A stretch of DNA of 64,000 nt from Mesorhizobium sp. (GCA_027492275.1 JAPUFC010000071.1:1-64000); one strand, 5' to 3'. Positions 1 through 9,097 are shown, counted from the first letter of the stretch. Numbers and translations: made by a program. The notes: generated by a model from the letters alone, not told the origin.

Positions 1-53
1 CGCACCTTCACGTTGTAGTCGACAACCCGCTTAACAGGCACAAGGATCTTCAT
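1..53 (-). CDS. etfB: Electron transfer flavoprotein beta subunit, N-terminus only
   Basis: Reading the reverse strand from the ATG at 53 gives MKILVPVKRVVDYNVKV before the window ends. This is the almost invariant start of bacterial EtfB, the beta subunit of the soluble FAD/AMP protein that carries electrons from acyl-CoA dehydrogenases to ETF-ubiquinone oxidoreductase. Only about 17 residues are visible, so the rest and the expected etfA partner lie outside. It is on the same strand as the genes to its right and would serve the acyl-CoA dehydrogenase at 21051-22196. Its ribosome binding site is weak (no clear GGAGG). The identification rests on a short but very characteristic peptide. Confidence 0.85.
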   Translation of the reverse strand, partial: MKILVPVKRVVDYNVKV

Positions 54-196
54 GGAGTTCAATCACCGATAGAGAGGCGCGGCCCCGGGTGAAACAGATC
101 GATCGGGCAGCGTTCTGGTGGAGATGCAGCTCGGCTCACTGCCAAGCGGTTGAAAAGCAGCAACCGCAAACCGTGGGTTGCGCACAGAAGACCTGC

Positions 197-1006
197 CTAT
201 GAGTGAAATTCTGCCGGCACTCGTGGCGCTTTGGACAGTTCTTCAAGGAGAATAGGTACACCGACCGTGCAGGTGTGCATCCCGAGGCAGGACGTGATCT
301 GGTAAACCTCCATGATCTCCTCCTTGGTCGCTCCGAATTTCAACGCATTCCGGATGTGGAATCGCAGTCCTGGTTCATAGAGCTTCGTCGTCGCCGCATT
401 GATTGCGATGTAGATGAATTCTTTGATCTTGGGCGGGAGGGTTCCCTCCTTCCAAGGCACCGACGAGAAGCGCACATAAGCTTCGAAGAAGTTCGGGTCC
501 AACTTCAGCAGGTTGTCCCAAAGCGTGTTCCAATACCCTCGCGCGCTGACAAACTCTTCCTTCAGAGCGATACGACGGGCATCGAGGGGCGTGTCCAGGC
601 CGCAATCGATGCCGGCTTCCCGAAGACCATCGAGCAGCGCCGGCATCCCCATCGTAAACGTATGCATGCCGATCACGGAGACCAACTGATAGACTTCCAT
701 GATTTCTTCTTTGGTGATGCCGATCTTGAAGGCGTTGTCGATGTGGATGCGCAGTCCCTTTTCGTAGAGATGGGTCGTGACCACATCGATGGCGATGTAG
801 ATGAGTTCCTTTGTCTTAGGCTCGAGATAACCGGCCCTCCAAGGCACTCCTGAAAACTCCATGTAGGCTTTGAAGAAGGATGGGCTTAGAGTTAGCAGCC
901 CATCCCAGAAGCTGTTCCAGTATCGATGGTCCTCGATGAACTTCTGCTTCAACTGACGCTGCTCCGGCGTGAGTTCGAAGAGAGCGCTCTCAATGGGTAT
1001 ATCCAT
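197..1006 (-). CDS. Tandem carboxymuconolactone decarboxylase-like (AhpD-fold) protein
   Basis: The protein (269 aa from the ATG at 1006) is an internal duplication: two halves of about 100 aa (roughly residues 29-130 and 157-255) each run YWN..WD, then a VPW..G motif, an I.IAI segment, an LR.HI.NA helix and EEIMEVYQ. This matches the CMD/AhpD fold. The Cys-x-x-Cys pair of AhpD peroxidase-type members is missing in both halves, so a redox role is unlikely and a lyase, decarboxylase or structural role fits better. I chose ATG 1006 because GAGGAC precedes it; the open frame extends to a TTG at 1042. It lies 95 bp after the amidohydrolase gene, probably in the same transcript. Exact substrate unknown. 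Confidence 0.75.
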   Translation of the reverse strand: MDIPIESALFELTPEQRQLKQKFIEDHRYWNSFWDGLLTLSPSFFKAYMEFSGVPWRAGYLEPKTKELIYIAIDVVTTHLYEKGLRIHIDNAFKIGITKEEIMEVYQLVSVIGMHTFTMGMPALLDGLREAGIDCGLDTPLDARRIALKEEFVSARGYWNTLWDNLLKLDPNFFEAYVRFSSVPWKEGTLPPKIKEFIYIAINAATTKLYEPGLRFHIRNALKFGATKEEIMEVYQITSCLGMHTCTVGVPILLEELSKAPRVPAEFHS

Positions 1007-1101
1007 GAAGTCCTCAGATAAACGAAGCCGTTTGAGCGTCAAAGCCCGCGCGTTTCCACGCCTGTACGCTTTGGGGACGCCTACAAGCCTGGGCGTGGCG
1101 A

Positions 1102-2478
1102 CTAGTGCAGTTCTTCGATGTAAAGGGATGGGCTCGCCTTACCTGTCCCGGAGAAGGCGAATTCGCGGGTCAGCGACGTACCATCGGTGAGGGCGGCGAC
1201 GCGCCAGCCGGAGATGTGGCCGCGCTCGGGTAGATCGGACAGGTCCATCAGTCGCCCGCCGACCATGACGTGCTTGATCTTGCCCGGTTGCCCCAGAACC
1301 GTGACGTCCTGCGAAGGGTCTCCGTCGACGCAAATGATGTCAGCGAGGAATCCTTTCGAAATCTCGCCTGTCTTACCCTTCAGTCTCAGACCGACGGCGC
1401 TCTGTTGAGTGGCGCACTGGATCGCCTCGAGGTTGGTCAATCCGAAATAACGGACGAAAACCTCCATTTCGCGATAATGCCACTCACCATAAGGTACAAT
1501 CTTGAATCCACTCTCGCTACCCGACAGCAACGGGACCCCGGCCTTATAAGCGTGCGTCATCGTGTCGATGCTGTCGGTGATCTCGCGCTCGAAGTGGGCG
1601 ATGAGGGACTTGTCAGTTCCCAGCTTTTCACCAAAGTCCACGACGTTTGCCTGGAATGTAAAGGCCGGGACAATGGGGATTTTCTTGTCGACTATCGCGC
1701 CGAGCGCCCGGTCATCCATTCCACTGGCGTGCGCAATGAGGTCAAACCCCGCCTGCGCCGCCCGATATGTTGGATCAGCACCGCGACAGTGCGCCATGAC
1801 AGGCGTGTCAAGATCATGCGCGGTATCACACAAGATCTTGAGTTCGTCATCCGTCCATACGCACATCTCGCCCTTATGGGCCTGGCGCGGAACAATGCCG
1901 GTGACGTGGACCTTGATCCAGTCGGTTCCGTTCTTAACCTGGCGGCGAACCTCAGCGACGATCTCGTCCTTGGTCTTCACGACCTTGTAGTATCCACTCA
2001 CGCCTTCGTCGCTGATCAAGCGGCCGGCGGTGCCACCTACCGTGGTGATCAAGGCGTAGCTGCCACAGGCGATGCGCGGTCCCTGGATGATGTTCGCATC
2101 GATCGCATCGCGAACGTCAGTCATGTTCTCGAACGTCGAGTCCGGATCGACGCAGCCTGTGACCCCCGCCCTCAAAAGCTTCCGGGCATTGTAGGAGCTG
2201 ATGATGGCGGACAGACCATTCCTACGATGATGGAAGAGTTCGTTGTTCGATCCCGCATCGTCGAAGGAAAGGTGGCAGTGTACATCGATCAGGCCGGGCA
2301 TGATGGTCATGCCCTGCACATCCAGCCGCTCAGCCCGCTGCTCCTGCTGTGCACGAGCGTCGGCATCCGCGCCGACCGCGGCGATCTTGCCGTTCTCGAT
2401 CAGGACCGACGCGCGGAAGGGCTTGTTCCCCGCTCCATCAATGACGACGCCGTTCTCGATCAACATGGACTTGCTCAT
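1102..2478 (-). CDS. Metal-dependent amidohydrolase (imidazolonepropionase-like)
   Basis: A 458-aa amidohydrolase-superfamily TIM barrel. An N-terminal beta-sandwich segment (LIENGVVIDGAG) leads to the metal motif DVHCH (H67, H69), followed by VHVTG, AHCRG and IAHASG histidine motifs, and a C-terminal segment GFLADIICVDGDP typical of cyclic amidohydrolases and Xaa-Pro dipeptidase-like members. The usual catalytic Asp motif GTD reads GSE here, so Glu replaces Asp or the site is altered. The second ATG of an ATGATG pair (2478) is the start because GGGAG lies just upstream. It would hydrolyse an amide, lactam or ester bond of a cyclic substrate; which one cannot be told. A TetR-type operator lies about 100 bp upstream, at 2577-2590. 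Confidence 0.8.
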   Translation of the reverse strand: MSKSMLIENGVVIDGAGNKPFRASVLIENGKIAAVGADADARAQQEQRAERLDVQGMTIMPGLIDVHCHLSFDDAGSNNELFHHRRNGLSAIISSYNARKLLRAGVTGCVDPDSTFENMTDVRDAIDANIIQGPRIACGSYALITTVGGTAGRLISDEGVSGYYKVVKTKDEIVAEVRRQVKNGTDWIKVHVTGIVPRQAHKGEMCVWTDDELKILCDTAHDLDTPVMAHCRGADPTYRAAQAGFDLIAHASGMDDRALGAIVDKKIPIVPAFTFQANVVDFGEKLGTDKSLIAHFEREITDSIDTMTHAYKAGVPLLSGSESGFKIVPYGEWHYREMEVFVRYFGLTNLEAIQCATQQSAVGLRLKGKTGEISKGFLADIICVDGDPSQDVTVLGQPGKIKHVMVGGRLMDLSDLPERGHISGWRVAALTDGTSLTREFAFSGTGKASPSLYIEELH

Positions 2479-2807
2479 CATGCGCTCCCAATGTTTGCGG
2501 CTGGGCAGGTGCGTCACCGCTCCTCAAAGCGGCACACTCTCCGACGCAGATAGACATCCACAACAATGCAAAAAATCTAACGGTCGTTTGCTTTTTCTAC
2601 CATTGGGCCGGCGACCGGTCAAGCGGTGACGCTGACGTCATTCGCAGCACAATCAGGGCTGGAGTTCCGCTTTCTCGAATGACTTTATCGCCGCCCTGCC
2701 GATGCAGTGCGGTCGACACATCACAATGAGACGGCAGAAGACTTTTTGGAAGACACGAGCGCGGTCATCGTGGGTGTTTCCGGCCAGATTGCAGGCCGGG
2801 CATCGAG
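2479..2807. other. Intergenic region with promoter of the amidohydrolase unit
   Basis: This 329-bp stretch separates the amidohydrolase start from the end of the tetR gene. It contains the operator-like palindrome at 2577-2590 beside an AT-rich patch (about 2560-2600). I see no convincing small gene in the remainder. Confidence 0.5.
2577..2590. promoter_or_regulatory. TetR-type operator, site 1 (amidohydrolase unit)
   Basis: The sequence CTAACGGTCGTTTG fits CAAAC-N4-GTTTG with one mismatch in the left arm. It lies about 99 bp upstream of the amidohydrolase start. The same palindrome recurs before most units up to 28.9 kb. Confidence 0.65.
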
Positions 2808-3518
2808 TCAGCCAGGTGCCGTCGTCTTGCTTCGCGTGCGCCGTGACTTCGGTTTGGTCGGCGCCTTGGTCACCCCGGCGGAAGCCACGTACGCGCCCTG
2901 ACGGATCAATCGGATCATATCTTTGGCGATATTCTCCGGCTCCGATTGGCCCGGACGGTACCAGATCAATGACCAAGCCAGCGCGCCGAGAAGTGTCAGG
3001 CGCAGGAGCTTCTTGTCGACACCGTCATCTACAGGAAGAGCATCAACCAGATCGCGGAACAGCGATTCGTACTTGTCCCGGAGCGGCACCATCATCTTGC
3101 GCACCGACTTGGAATGGCGGTGCGGAAACTCGTAGTCGAGGATCTGGACGAAGTGGTCGCCGCTCAACATCATCTTCGTGTGCATCACGCAGGCACTTTC
3201 GAGCCGGTCCCAGGGCTGGTCGCCAATCTGCCCCGCCAGGGTGACGACATTCTGCAGACGAGTGATGCCTTCCTCGTAGACGGCGAGGAAAAGCTCTTCC
3301 TTCGACTCGAAGTGATAATAGAGCGACCCCGCCAGGATGCCTGACATCTCCGCGATGTCGCGAATGGAAGCAGCTTCATATCCAGTCTTGTGGAAATGGA
3401 GCGCGGCGGCCTCCAGAATACGTTCACGGCGGGTGTCCCCGACTGCACCTTTGCGGTCCGACTCGGCAGACCGACGCTTTGGCGCGGGTCTTTTCAAGGT
3501 TTGCCACCCCGGCGGCAA
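2808..3518 (-). CDS. TetR/AcrR-family transcriptional regulator
   Basis: A 236-aa regulator with an N-terminal helix-turn-helix at about residues 30-76 (ILEAAALHFHKTGYEAAS, then IRDIAEMSG and SLYYHF.SKEELF), the signature of TetR proteins. The C-terminal ligand domain has the usual helical length and ends in a basic tail rich in Lys, Arg and Thr. The open frame begins at a TTG (3518); another TTG seven codons in has a better upstream GGGGTGG, so the start is uncertain. It is the only regulator gene in the first 39 kb. With the repeated CAAAC-N4-GTTTG palindromes (similar to sites reported for PsrA-type TetR regulators of acyl metabolism), it is the best candidate to control region 1, probably by binding an acyl-CoA. 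That role is inferred. Confidence 0.85.
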   Translation of the reverse strand: MPPGWQTLKRPAPKRRSAESDRKGAVGDTRRERILEAAALHFHKTGYEAASIRDIAEMSGILAGSLYYHFESKEELFLAVYEEGITRLQNVVTLAGQIGDQPWDRLESACVMHTKMMLSGDHFVQILDYEFPHRHSKSVRKMMVPLRDKYESLFRDLVDALPVDDGVDKKLLRLTLLGALAWSLIWYRPGQSEPENIAKDMIRLIRQGAYVASAGVTKAPTKPKSRRTRSKTTAPG

Positions 3519-3748
3519 GGTGCCGGCCCCGCAAATGCGCGATTGACACGATCCCGCTGCCGCGGCTCGATCATTGGCGTCACACGCAACAAATCGATCA
3601 AGACGGCCACTGCCTGAATGTGTCGCGCTTCCGACTTTAAGCTCATGTCTGATTCTAACTATCGCCCTATTGGCGCTAATTTGGCAGGGACGTCAGCGAG
3701 TTTCAACCTGGCAGAGTGAAAAGCCACGGCCAAATGTCGGCTGACCGT

Positions 3749-4540
3749 TCATTCGTGGCGGATCGCTCTTTCCACCAGGGCAAACGCTCCGTTGACGAGC
3801 AGAGCGAGGATGGTAATCAACAGCACGATCGCGAACATCTCGGAATATTTCTGAAGCGCGTAGGAGGATTGCACCATCAGCCCCAATCCTTCTTGCGCAG
3901 CAAACAGTTCGGCCACAATGACGGCTACGAAGGAGAGACTGGCGCCGACGCGGAGACCGACCAGGATCGAGTGGATGGCCGAGCGCAGATAGATCTGCAG
4001 GTAGGTTTGCGCCGCCCCGCACCTCAAGGATCTCGCCACCTTGGTGAGGATCGGCGGGATGGCGCGCGATCCACCGATCGTCGTCAGAAGGATTGGGAAG
4101 AAGGCGCTGATCCCGGCCAGCCAGCCCTTCGATTGTAGTCCCACGCCGAAGATCGCCAGCAGAACGGGATAGACGATCACACGTGGCACCGCGAACAGCC
4201 CGGATATGAATGGCGTCGCGATCATCAGCGCCGTCCGCGTGCGTCCCAACCAGAGGCCGAGCGGTACCGCCACCACGATGGCGGCCACAAATCCGACGAC
4301 GACTGCCGACACGGTGTCGAGCATCGGAGCCCAGATCGCTCCTTTGGCAAACATCATGACAAGGTCTGCGACGACTTCCGCCGGCGACGGCACGAGGTTA
4401 CTCACGGCCGAGGCGGTCCACCAGCCGCAAATCAAGAGAATCGCCACGCCGGCGCGGAAGATGGCGACGACCGGAAGCGGCGAGCCTACCGGTCCTAGTC
4501 GCAGCGGGCGTTTCGCAGGCTGGTTGTTCACGGGATGCAT
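3749..4540 (-). CDS. ABC transporter permease (SsuC/TauC-type)
   Basis: This 263-aa inner-membrane protein has about six hydrophobic helices and a binding-protein-dependent permease (BPD_transp_1) domain. The cytoplasmic coupling loop includes the stretch ending LRCGAAQTYLQIYLRSA before SILVGLRVGASL. It ends a four-gene unit (binding protein 7206-6145, ATPase 6148-5327, permease 5317-4544, this permease), with 3 nt between the two permeases. The two permeases are paralogous and probably form a heterodimer that moves the ligand of the binding protein at 6145-7206. The family imports sulfonates, taurine, nitrate, thiamine precursors and aromatic acids, so the substrate is open. Confidence 0.85.
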   Translation of the reverse strand: MHPVNNQPAKRPLRLGPVGSPLPVVAIFRAGVAILLICGWWTASAVSNLVPSPAEVVADLVMMFAKGAIWAPMLDTVSAVVVGFVAAIVVAVPLGLWLGRTRTALMIATPFISGLFAVPRVIVYPVLLAIFGVGLQSKGWLAGISAFFPILLTTIGGSRAIPPILTKVARSLRCGAAQTYLQIYLRSAIHSILVGLRVGASLSFVAVIVAELFAAQEGLGLMVQSSYALQKYSEMFAIVLLITILALLVNGAFALVERAIRHE

Positions 4541-4543
4541 GAT

Positions 4544-5317
4544 CTACTGCAAATCCATCCTCAGTCGTCGTTCGACCTGATCGAGTGCCGCTGAAATCGC
4601 CATGGCGAAGACTACGATCACCGCGATGTGGGCCCACATGCTCAGGATTGCGAAGTTGTTGTATTCGTTACCCACACGGAAGCCGATGCCCTTATCGGCC
4701 AGGATGAATTCCATCGAGATCGTACCAACAATGCCATACATAATCCCGAGCTTTACACCGGCGAACAGCACTGGGGCGGACGAGGGCAGGACGATCTTCC
4801 AGATGCGTTGCAGCGGCGTGCACCGCAGCGACCGGCTCAGCTTGATCAGTTGAGAACTCACCCCGGTAATCGCAACAATCGTATTGAGTGCGACCGGAAC
4901 CATCACCATGAAGGCAGCGATCGCGATTATGGGCCCTGAGCCTAGCCCCATCAGCGCGAGGAGGATCGGATAGAAGACGACGGTCGGGATCGCATAGAGC
5001 GTGACAAGATAGGGCTCGAACACATCGCGGGCTGTGGTCGACGCCGCCAGGGCGATGCCGATGATGACACCGGCTGGCAGACCGAATACGCAGGACAGAA
5101 CGAGTTCGATCAAGGTCCGGCCGGCATCGCCCCAAAAATGGCTGGTGCCGAGCAAACGGGCCAGTTCGACGGCGATTTTCGATGGCGGTGGAAAGACCAC
5201 TGCCGAAATCACACCAACTTGCGTCAATGCTTCGAGAGCCGCAAAGATACCGATGGTCGCAGAGATGCGTCCAATCCAGATTATTGCACCGTTGCGATCG
5301 TCCTGGGTCCCGTTCAT
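4544..5317 (-). CDS. ABC transporter permease (SsuC/TauC-type), second subunit
   Basis: A 257-aa hydrophobic protein with an N-terminal anchor helix and a permease domain. The coupling segment SLRCTPLQRIWKIVLPSSAP is a good match to the EAA loop of SsuC/TauC-like permeases. It starts 9 nt downstream of the ATPase gene and is followed after 3 nt by its paralogue, so the four genes are surely one transcript. It forms half of the membrane pore. Having two different permeases is less usual than the SsuC homodimer and recalls the HisMQ arrangement. Confidence 0.85.
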   Translation of the reverse strand: MNGTQDDRNGAIIWIGRISATIGIFAALEALTQVGVISAVVFPPPSKIAVELARLLGTSHFWGDAGRTLIELVLSCVFGLPAGVIIGIALAASTTARDVFEPYLVTLYAIPTVVFYPILLALMGLGSGPIIAIAAFMVMVPVALNTIVAITGVSSQLIKLSRSLRCTPLQRIWKIVLPSSAPVLFAGVKLGIMYGIVGTISMEFILADKGIGFRVGNEYNNFAILSMWAHIAVIVVFAMAISAALDQVERRLRMDLQ

Positions 5318-5326
5318 AGCAGCACG

Positions 5327-6148
5327 TCAAGAATGTCCGATATCCGCATCAAACTCGCTGCTTAGCAGCTCCCACAGCTGGGCCGTGTAGTGGTGAAACG
5401 AGTCCGACTGGACGAGAGCCGGCGAGCGGGGCCGGTCGAGCTTGATGTCGATGACTGCTTTCACCACAGAGGGCCGTCGAGAAAGGACCCACACCTCGTC
5501 GCTCAACAAGACGGCCTCATGAATGTCGTGCGTGACGAACAGCACGCTTTTCTTCGTAGCTTCCCAGATACGCGTCAGCTCGGCGCCGACCATCCATCGG
5601 GTTTGCTGGTCAAGGGCGCCGAATGGCTCGTCCATCAGCAGGATGGCAGGATCGAGCGCCAAAGCCCGGGCAATCGCGACACGCTGCTTCATCCCTCCAG
5701 ACAATTGCTTCGGCCGGTGGCCCTCAAACCCTTCCAGGCCGACGAGGCGGATCATTTCCCGAGACCGGTGCAATTGCTCGGACATGGGTACTCCCGCCAC
5801 TTCGAGCCCGAACCGGACGTTGTCCAGAACCGTGCGCCAATGCAGCGTGGAATCCTCCTGGAACACCATCGCGACGTTTGGCGTGGTACCGGACACGACG
5901 TTGCCGTTGATGGAGATCGTCCCGGAGCTAGGCCGCTGCAAGCCAGCAACCAGATCCAGGAGCGTGCTTTTCCCGCAGCCGCTCGGGCCGAGAATAGCCA
6001 CGAAGCGCCCGTTCCTGACGCGCGCGGTCACAGATCCGATCGCAGTGACGGCAGTCTGGCCGGAACCAAAGACCCGGCCGACGCCGTCCAGAGCAACTGC
6101 CACATCGTCCTCGACACGGCTTCGTGTGATATCGCGCACGAACGTCAA
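5327..6148 (-). CDS. ABC transporter ATP-binding protein (SsuB/TauB-type)
   Basis: A 273-aa ATPase with Walker A GPSGCGKST, Q-loop VFQEDSTL, signature LSGGMKQR, Walker B ILLMDEP with D-loop GALD, and the switch histidine in VTHDIHEA. It energises import by the two downstream permeases. Its ATG overlaps the stop codon of the binding-protein gene (ATGA at 6145-6148), so the two are probably translationally coupled. Confidence 0.9.
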   Translation of the reverse strand: MTFVRDITRSRVEDDVAVALDGVGRVFGSGQTAVTAIGSVTARVRNGRFVAILGPSGCGKSTLLDLVAGLQRPSSGTISINGNVVSGTTPNVAMVFQEDSTLHWRTVLDNVRFGLEVAGVPMSEQLHRSREMIRLVGLEGFEGHRPKQLSGGMKQRVAIARALALDPAILLMDEPFGALDQQTRWMVGAELTRIWEATKKSVLFVTHDIHEAVLLSDEVWVLSRRPSVVKAVIDIKLDRPRSPALVQSDSFHHYTAQLWELLSSEFDADIGHS

Positions 6149-7206
6149 ATCCCCCGAGCCAATACCTTCTTGGCGATGCTGGCATCCGCGAAATCCTCAA
6201 ACCGTCGTTCGCTCTTGAGCAGACCAAGAGTCTTGGCGGCCGATATGTTCATGGCGACGCCCTCCGGTGAGAGGTCCAAGCGGAAACTGGGCGCAAGCCG
6301 CCGAACCGTAGCTTTTGCCACATCCCCATTGATGTCCAAGAACTCGGCATAGATCTTGGCGGCCTCATCGGGTTCGTTCCGCACGAAGGCCTGCGCCTTG
6401 TTCACGCTATCGAGAAAGCGCTCCACCACATTCTCGTTCGCCGCGATGAAATCCGTCGTCGAGTAGAAAACGCTTTGCTGCATGCCTGGAAAAGCGTCGG
6501 ACGACGAGGAGATGACGCGGCCCCTCCCCTCCAACTCAAGACGCGATGAGAGCGGCGGGGAGGACCAGGTGCAATCGACGACATGGTTCTCGAGAGCAGT
6601 AGCGCCTGGTCCAGCCCCCTTGACATTGACCAGCGTCACATCTCGATCCGGCTCCAGCCCCACTGCTTTCAACATACTGCGGGCGAAATAGGTCACTAAC
6701 GACGTCGGAACGTTTACCCCGACCACCTTGCCCTTCAGGTCCTGTGGCGACTTGATCCCGGAATCGGGCCGCACGAGGAAGTCGATCGCCGTCGAGGCCA
6801 TAAGCGTGCCGATGATACGAAGGTTTGGAAAGCCCTGCTCCTGCGCGACGATTCCCGCCACGCTGCTGGCGGCGCCAATCCGCGTCGACGAGACGACTGC
6901 TCGCACCACGTCGGAGGGGGCGCTGAAATTTGCCAGTTCGAGGTTCAAGCCGTTGGCAGCGAATATCCCGCGCTTGAAACCGACGATCAGAGGAATATTG
7001 TCCGGCAGCTCCTTGTAGAGAGGCACCGCAAGCGACCCGTTATAGGGTTCTTTGGCACGCTCCTCCGACCAGGATGGCGTTGCGCCGCATGTCAAGCCGC
7101 TCGCAAGGCTGATGCCTGTCATGAGCAGTGCGCGCCGCGACACCCCCGATCCGCTCTCTGCCGGCAGATTGCCTGGCGCTCCCTGATATTCCGTCGTCTT
7201 AGCCAC
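6145..7206 (-). CDS. ABC transporter substrate-binding protein (NMT1/SsuA-like, Tat signal)
   Basis: A periplasmic binding protein of 353 aa. I place the start at the GTG at 7206: GGGAGGAAAATT lies just upstream, and the longer frame to 7293 would overlap the operator at 7287-7304. The N-terminus carries a twin-arginine signal (SRRALLMTGISLASGL, Arg-Arg near residues 24-25). The mature part begins around YNGSLAVPLYKELPDNIP and contains FKRGIFAANGL and LKGKVVGVN, typical of NMT1/THI5-like and nitrate/sulfonate/taurine binding proteins. It captures the ligand for the permeases downstream. The ligand is unknown; the operon lies beside an acyl-CoA ligase, so an organic acid is likely. Confidence 0.85.
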   Translation of the reverse strand: MAKTTEYQGAPGNLPAESGSGVSRRALLMTGISLASGLTCGATPSWSEERAKEPYNGSLAVPLYKELPDNIPLIVGFKRGIFAANGLNLELANFSAPSDVVRAVVSSTRIGAASSVAGIVAQEQGFPNLRIIGTLMASTAIDFLVRPDSGIKSPQDLKGKVVGVNVPTSLVTYFARSMLKAVGLEPDRDVTLVNVKGAGPGATALENHVVDCTWSSPPLSSRLELEGRGRVISSSSDAFPGMQQSVFYSTTDFIAANENVVERFLDSVNKAQAFVRNEPDEAAKIYAEFLDINGDVAKATVRRLAPSFRLDLSPEGVAMNISAAKTLGLLKSERRFEDFADASIAKKVLARGI

Positions 7207-7286
7207 AATTTTCCTCCCAGACGTTCTTGTGTGCTTCTGCAGCGATGGAGCCAGAATGCCCCGAGGGCACACGGTTCTCTCATTAT

Positions 7287-7304
7287 CAAACAACTGATTG
7301 TTTT
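7287..7304. promoter_or_regulatory. TetR-type operator, site 2 (ABC importer unit)
   Basis: CAAACAACTGATTGTTTT carries CAAAC and GTTTT arms separated by 8 nt and is followed by a run of T. Its right part GATTGTTTTTTT is shared with the sites at 9445 and 25224. It lies about 80-100 bp upstream of the binding-protein start. Confidence 0.6.
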
Positions 7305-7498
7305 TTTAGATCGTACCACACGACTGGTCAACGAGATTCAGACGTGTTGGGCGCTGGCTTGATCAACGCGCAATCGCGTGTTCCTCGCGGGCTCGCGTTT
7401 GAGGCGGACTTGCCGCAATCCGCAGGATTGCCTTCCCATAGCTGGAACAGTCGCGCCCGTGCGGTTGAACATCAATGCGATGGAAGCTCAACTCATCC

Positions 7499-9097
7499 TT
7501 AGAGCTTGCGAATGGCGCCGGACCTCCATTCGCGTGAATACACGCTACCCTCTTTGCCGATCTCTTTCAAAAGATACTTCTGGATCTTGTTGGTTGCGGT
7601 CTTCGGCATTTGTCCACGGACTTCCAAAATCGATGGAATCCAGAACCGCGGAAGCGATGTCTCGCAAAAACGCCAGAAATCCTCGGCGGACATTTCCGCA
7701 CCGGGCTTCAGGACCACCACCATCTTCACCTCGTCCTCGCCGAGATCCGACTGGACGGCGATCGCAGCACATTCCAGGATATCCGGATGGGCGTTGATCG
7801 CCGATTCCAACTCGTAAGACGAGATGTTCTCGCCGCGGCGACGGATGGCGTCCTTCTTTCTATCCACGAAGAAGATGTTACCATCATTGTCCCGCCGGCC
7901 GTTGTCGCCAGTGTGGAACCACAGATTGCGGAAAGCCTCGATGCTGGCGGTCTCCTGTCGATAGTAGGAGTGCAGCATGCTGAACGGCTTTCTTGGCCGC
8001 ACCACGATCTCTCCGACCTCATCGGCCTGTGTGGGCCGATCCTGCGCATCAACGATCTCGACTTCGAACGTCTCGGAATTGGCCTTCCCGCAGGACCGTG
8101 GCACGCGTGTTTGACCGTAATTTGTCGCGGTGACGATGCCTGTTTCCGTCGACCCGTACACCTCCACGATGTGACACTTGAATCGCTCCTCGAATGTCGG
8201 GTTGTGGTTGCCGATGTAGAAGGCGCGCGCAGGTTGGCTGGCATCGTCGGACCGCTCGGGCTGCTTCAGCAGAATGGGGATCATCGAGAAGATGCCATGG
8301 GCGATGTCGGCCTCCGCAGCGCGCACCTCGTCCCAGTAGCTGGTCGCGGAGAATCTCTGTCCAATCGTAATCCTAGCGCCCCCGAGCATCGCGGGAACGA
8401 CGCCGAGCCAGGCACCGATCGCGTGAAACAGAGGAAGCGGAGTGTAGATCGCCTCATGCGGCTGAAACGCCATGTAGCGCGCCCAATCAGAGGCAAATGT
8501 GATCACATGCGCGTTCACGCATAGAACGCCTTTGGAAAGTCCGGTCGTGCCCGACGTGAAGCTGATCGCGTGGGGATGGGCATAGTCCACGTCGATTCCG
8601 GGATCAGCCATCGAGCCGGAGTACAGATGTTCGAGCAAGTGGACGTTGGCGCGGGAGGTGATCTCGACGGGAAGCTCGGCCGGCTGCGTCAGAATGACGT
8701 GCTTGAGCATTGGCAAGCGTTCGATCATCGGAGAAATCCGGTCGACGAACTCGGGGGCGATGACGAGATGGGTGACCTCGGCGTTGTCGAGCTGGTAGCG
8801 CAGGACTTCGCCCCTGTATTCCGTGTTGATCGGCACATAGATCGCGCCGATCCGAGCCGCGGCGAACCAGCTCTCGACGAACTCGGGCGAATTCCGCACG
8901 AAAATCGCCAGCTTGCCGAACTTGCCCAGCCCCAGCTCTACAAAACTGTTGGCCACGCGGTTCGTAAGCTCAGCGAAGGCGCCATAGCTGAACGACTTCG
9001 ATGGGAAAGCAAGGAAAGGAGCGTCAGGCAAGCGCTCGGCCACAGCACGCAACCTCGCACCGACAACGCGATCTTCCAGCGCCAGCTCTTCCAACAT
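7499..9097 (-). CDS. AMP-dependent acyl-CoA synthetase
   Basis: A 532-aa member of the ANL adenylating family. The P-loop motif FTSGTTGLSKG, the VYGSTETG motif, the hinge region WFHTGDNGRRDNDG.IFFVDRKKD, and the C-terminal catalytic lysine motif PKTATNKIQKYLLK are all present. It activates a carboxylic acid to acyl-AMP and then acyl-CoA, which would feed the CoA-dependent enzymes at 17.6-23.6 kb. The start is the second ATG of a pair (9097) with GGGGAGGA upstream; the frame extends to 9118. It resembles crotonobetaine/carnitine-CoA ligase (CaiC)-type members in the context of its motifs, but the substrate cannot be fixed from sequence. Candidate operators lie at 9294-9307 and 9445-9462. Confidence 0.88.
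   Translation of the reverse strand: MLEELALEDRVVGARLRAVAERLPDAPFLAFPSKSFSYGAFAELTNRVANSFVELGLGKFGKLAIFVRNSPEFVESWFAAARIGAIYVPINTEYRGEVLRYQLDNAEVTHLVIAPEFVDRISPMIERLPMLKHVILTQPAELPVEITSRANVHLLEHLYSGSMADPGIDVDYAHPHAISFTSGTTGLSKGVLCVNAHVITFASDWARYMAFQPHEAIYTPLPLFHAIGAWLGVVPAMLGGARITIGQRFSATSYWDEVRAAEADIAHGIFSMIPILLKQPERSDDASQPARAFYIGNHNPTFEERFKCHIVEVYGSTETGIVTATNYGQTRVPRSCGKANSETFEVEIVDAQDRPTQADEVGEIVVRPRKPFSMLHSYYRQETASIEAFRNLWFHTGDNGRRDNDGNIFFVDRKKDAIRRRGENISSYELESAINAHPDILECAAIAVQSDLGEDEVKMVVVLKPGAEMSAEDFWRFCETSLPRFWIPSILEVRGQMPKTATNKIQKYLLKEIGKEGSVYSREWRSGAIRKL

Noticed and set aside
3519-3748. A CAAAC-N4-GTTTG operator before the tetR gene for autoregulation
   Set aside because: CTAACTATCGCCCT near 3654 keeps only the left arm, which is not enough to call a site.
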